Below are positions 62,923 through 64,000 of a DNA stretch of 64,000 nucleotides, piece by piece. The DNA is taken from NCBI RefSeq assembly GCF_032818155.1, contig NZ_CP102589.1:1970001-2034000 (forward strand), in the 5' to 3' direction. The notes below the pieces were generated by a model, which was given only the letters and a program-made list of their open reading frames with translations, made no database searches and had not been told where the DNA came from. Position 1 is the stretch's first letter, and each line of letters starts with the position of its first letter. The position numbers and the translations under genes were made by a program. Source of the stretch: Niallia taxi. GTDB taxonomy: Bacteria; Bacillota; Bacilli; Bacillales; Cytobacillaceae.

Positions 62923-63610
62923 AACTCGTTATATTCATTAATAATGGGATGAGCGAGCTACCCCAAATAACCGTAATCCACGCAGCTAATATCATCGCAA
63001 GTGTTGAAAAGGTTGCTTCCTGTTCTCCAAATTCCATTGCTTTTGTTGTTCCTACACCATGTGCACCCATCCCTAACGCCAAGCCTCTTGCTATCGGTGA
63101 TTTTAGCGACAAAAATTTAATCGCATATGGGCCGATAATTCCACCAATGATTCCTGTCAGAATAACAAATACTGTTGTTAATGGCGGTAGCCCGCCGATT
63201 TCCTGTGAAACTTCTATTGCAATTGGAGTCGTAATTGAACGCGGCAGGATACTTATCATAAAATCAGGTCTTAAGTGAATGAACATAGAAAAGAAATAAG
63301 AAGAAACAATAGCAACAACTGTTCCGGTTGTGACGCTTATAAGCATGACACCGAAGTATTTCTTCAGCAAATGCTTATGCTTATATATTGGCACAGCAAA
63401 TGCTATTGTTGCAGGACCAAGCAGATGAGTTAAAAATCGGGAAGCATCTGTATAGTTGCCTGCAGGTATATGCAGGCAGCTGATAAAAAGTATCAACATT
63501 AATGGTGCCAGCAGGAGTGGGTGCAGTAAGGGATTTTTCCACTTTTTATAGCTCCACTTTGTCAGTCTGTATAATAAATAGGTTAATGCTGTAAACAGTA
63601 AAATATTCAT
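62921..63610 (-). CDS. lrgB: LrgB/CidB-family membrane protein
   Basis: The 229-residue protein has about six to eight helices. It shows FLTHLLGPATIAFAVPIYKH, LPRSITTPIAIEVSQEIGG and GMGAHGVGTTKAMEFGE, the conserved LrgB/YwbG signatures. With LrgA it forms a holin-like or pyruvate-transport pair at the membrane. ATGA overlap with the upstream lrgA-type gene. No LytTR or LysR regulator is visible inside the window. Confidence 0.92.
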   Translation of the reverse strand: MNILLFTALTYLLYRLTKWSYKKWKNPLLHPLLLAPLMLILFISCLHIPAGNYTDASRFLTHLLGPATIAFAVPIYKHKHLLKKYFGVMLISVTTGTVVAIVSSYFFSMFIHLRPDFMISILPRSITTPIAIEVSQEIGGLPPLTTVFVILTGIIGGIIGPYAIKFLSLKSPIARGLALGMGAHGVGTTKAMEFGEQEATFSTLAMILAAWITVIWGSSLIPLLMNITS

Positions 63611-63975
63611 TTATGAAAACTTCTCTTTCTATTATAGATTTTTTCTGCTGTAAAACCTGTCGCACCCATGACTATAAAGGTACTCACAGCAATGAGAAGT
63701 ACTGTTTCGACGCCTTTCATGTTAAAAATCTCTTCATAATTAACGATTCCAACTGCTGAAGGAATAAAAAACAGCAGTAGCTCTGCTAACAGCCAGGCAG
63801 CTCCTTGCTCCACCCATTTTAATTTAATCCAGCCAAGCTGCAATCCTATAAATAAAAAAATGAGACCAATCATGGATGCCGGCAGCGGAACTGACACAAC
63901 CATTTTTATTCCCATTCCCAGAAAAAGAAAAAGATGTATAAAAGCAATTTGCCCAATTATTATGATTAGTTTCAA
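63607..63975 (-). CDS. lrgA: LrgA/CidA-family holin-like protein
   Basis: The 122-residue protein has four membrane helices: IIGQIAFIHLFLFLGMGI, LPASMIGLIFLFIGLQLG, WLLAELLLFFIPSAVGIV and VLLIAVSTFIVMGATGF. This is the LrgA/CidA plan. TTG 63975 is preferred because AGGAAGG is 8 nt upstream; GTG 63984 overlaps that site. First gene of the pair; the promoter lies beyond the window edge or in its last 15 bp. Confidence 0.9.
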   Translation of the reverse strand: MKLIIIIGQIAFIHLFLFLGMGIKMVVSVPLPASMIGLIFLFIGLQLGWIKLKWVEQGAAWLLAELLLFFIPSAVGIVNYEEIFNMKGVETVLLIAVSTFIVMGATGFTAEKIYNRKRSFHK

Positions 63976-64000
63976 TAAAATCACCTTCCTAATGTTAATC

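Overview
The window reads as an ordinary chromosomal stretch of a low-GC, spore-forming member of the Bacillaceae. The evidence is AT-rich intergenic DNA, strong AGGAGG-type ribosome binding sites with frequent TTG/GTG starts, and T-tailed hairpin terminators. Sporulation-linked genes are present (Spo0M, a GerT/Hsp20-like coat-type pair, two orphan Spo0-type histidine kinases, a NHEJ set), as are small Bacillus-specific proteins (YflJ, YozE, YozD, YdjO types). Part of the gene order, ypmR-ypmS ... msrA-msrB ... yozE-yodN-yozD ... deoD-yodJ-ctpA, follows the Bacillus subtilis ilvA/ypm/yod region as I remember it. Genus placement (a Niallia/Cytobacillus-like Bacillus) is only inference. I see no prophage, complete insertion sequence, rRNA, complete tRNA or CRISPR array.

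Layout. 0-8 kb: hemolysin-III fragment, ilvA, a DegV fatty-acid-binding protein, an orphan histidine kinase, the ypmR-ypmS pair, and a DUF4397 protein. 8.3-11 kb: a second-type rsgA behind an unusual leader-peptide attenuator, then msrA-msrB. 11-20.5 kb: the yod-like region with cell-wall enzymes (SGNH hydrolase, VanY-type carboxypeptidase, CtpA protease), spo0M and deoD. 20.5-32.5 kb: CAP protein, acetyltransferases, Hsp20 pair, HD-GYP protein, MATE and MscS transporters, DedA, patatin, YdcF. 32.5-37.3 kb: a 344-bp repeat element, a stand-alone fabF divergent from an XRE/MmyB-type regulator, a KinB-like kinase, EcsC. 37.5-39.9 kb: an FMN riboswitch driving a shortened riboflavin operon (ribE-ribB-ribH, without ribD or a GTP cyclohydrolase II domain). 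40-44.8 kb: purine permease, YuxH-like EAL/HDOD protein, dapF, azoreductase. 44.8-51.4 kb: a split non-homologous end-joining set (ligase, polymerase, Ku) interrupted by an HD-GYP protein, a response regulator without a phosphoacceptor Asp, and an Mga/AtxA-like regulator. 51.5-57.2 kb: PAP2 phosphatase and the GlpP-controlled glycerol genes glpP/glpFK/glpD. 57.2-61.5 kb: a second copy of the repeat, a ZTP riboswitch with folD, two cold-shock proteins and the CshA helicase. 61.6-64 kb: small conserved proteins, cold-inducible ydjO, and lrgB-lrgA.

RNA-level control is the common theme. There is a peptide-coupled attenuator (rsgA), an FMN riboswitch (rib), a ZTP riboswitch (folD), two matching GlpP-type leader terminators (glpF, glpD), and two cold-shock leaders (cspD, ydjO) that share a 12-nt box. 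The observations most worth checking are the rsgA attenuator, the incomplete riboflavin operon, the split NHEJ cluster with a vestigial OB domain on the polymerase gene, the two-copy MITE-like repeat that carries a terminator, and the tRNA T-arm-like structured leader upstream of a GNAT gene.
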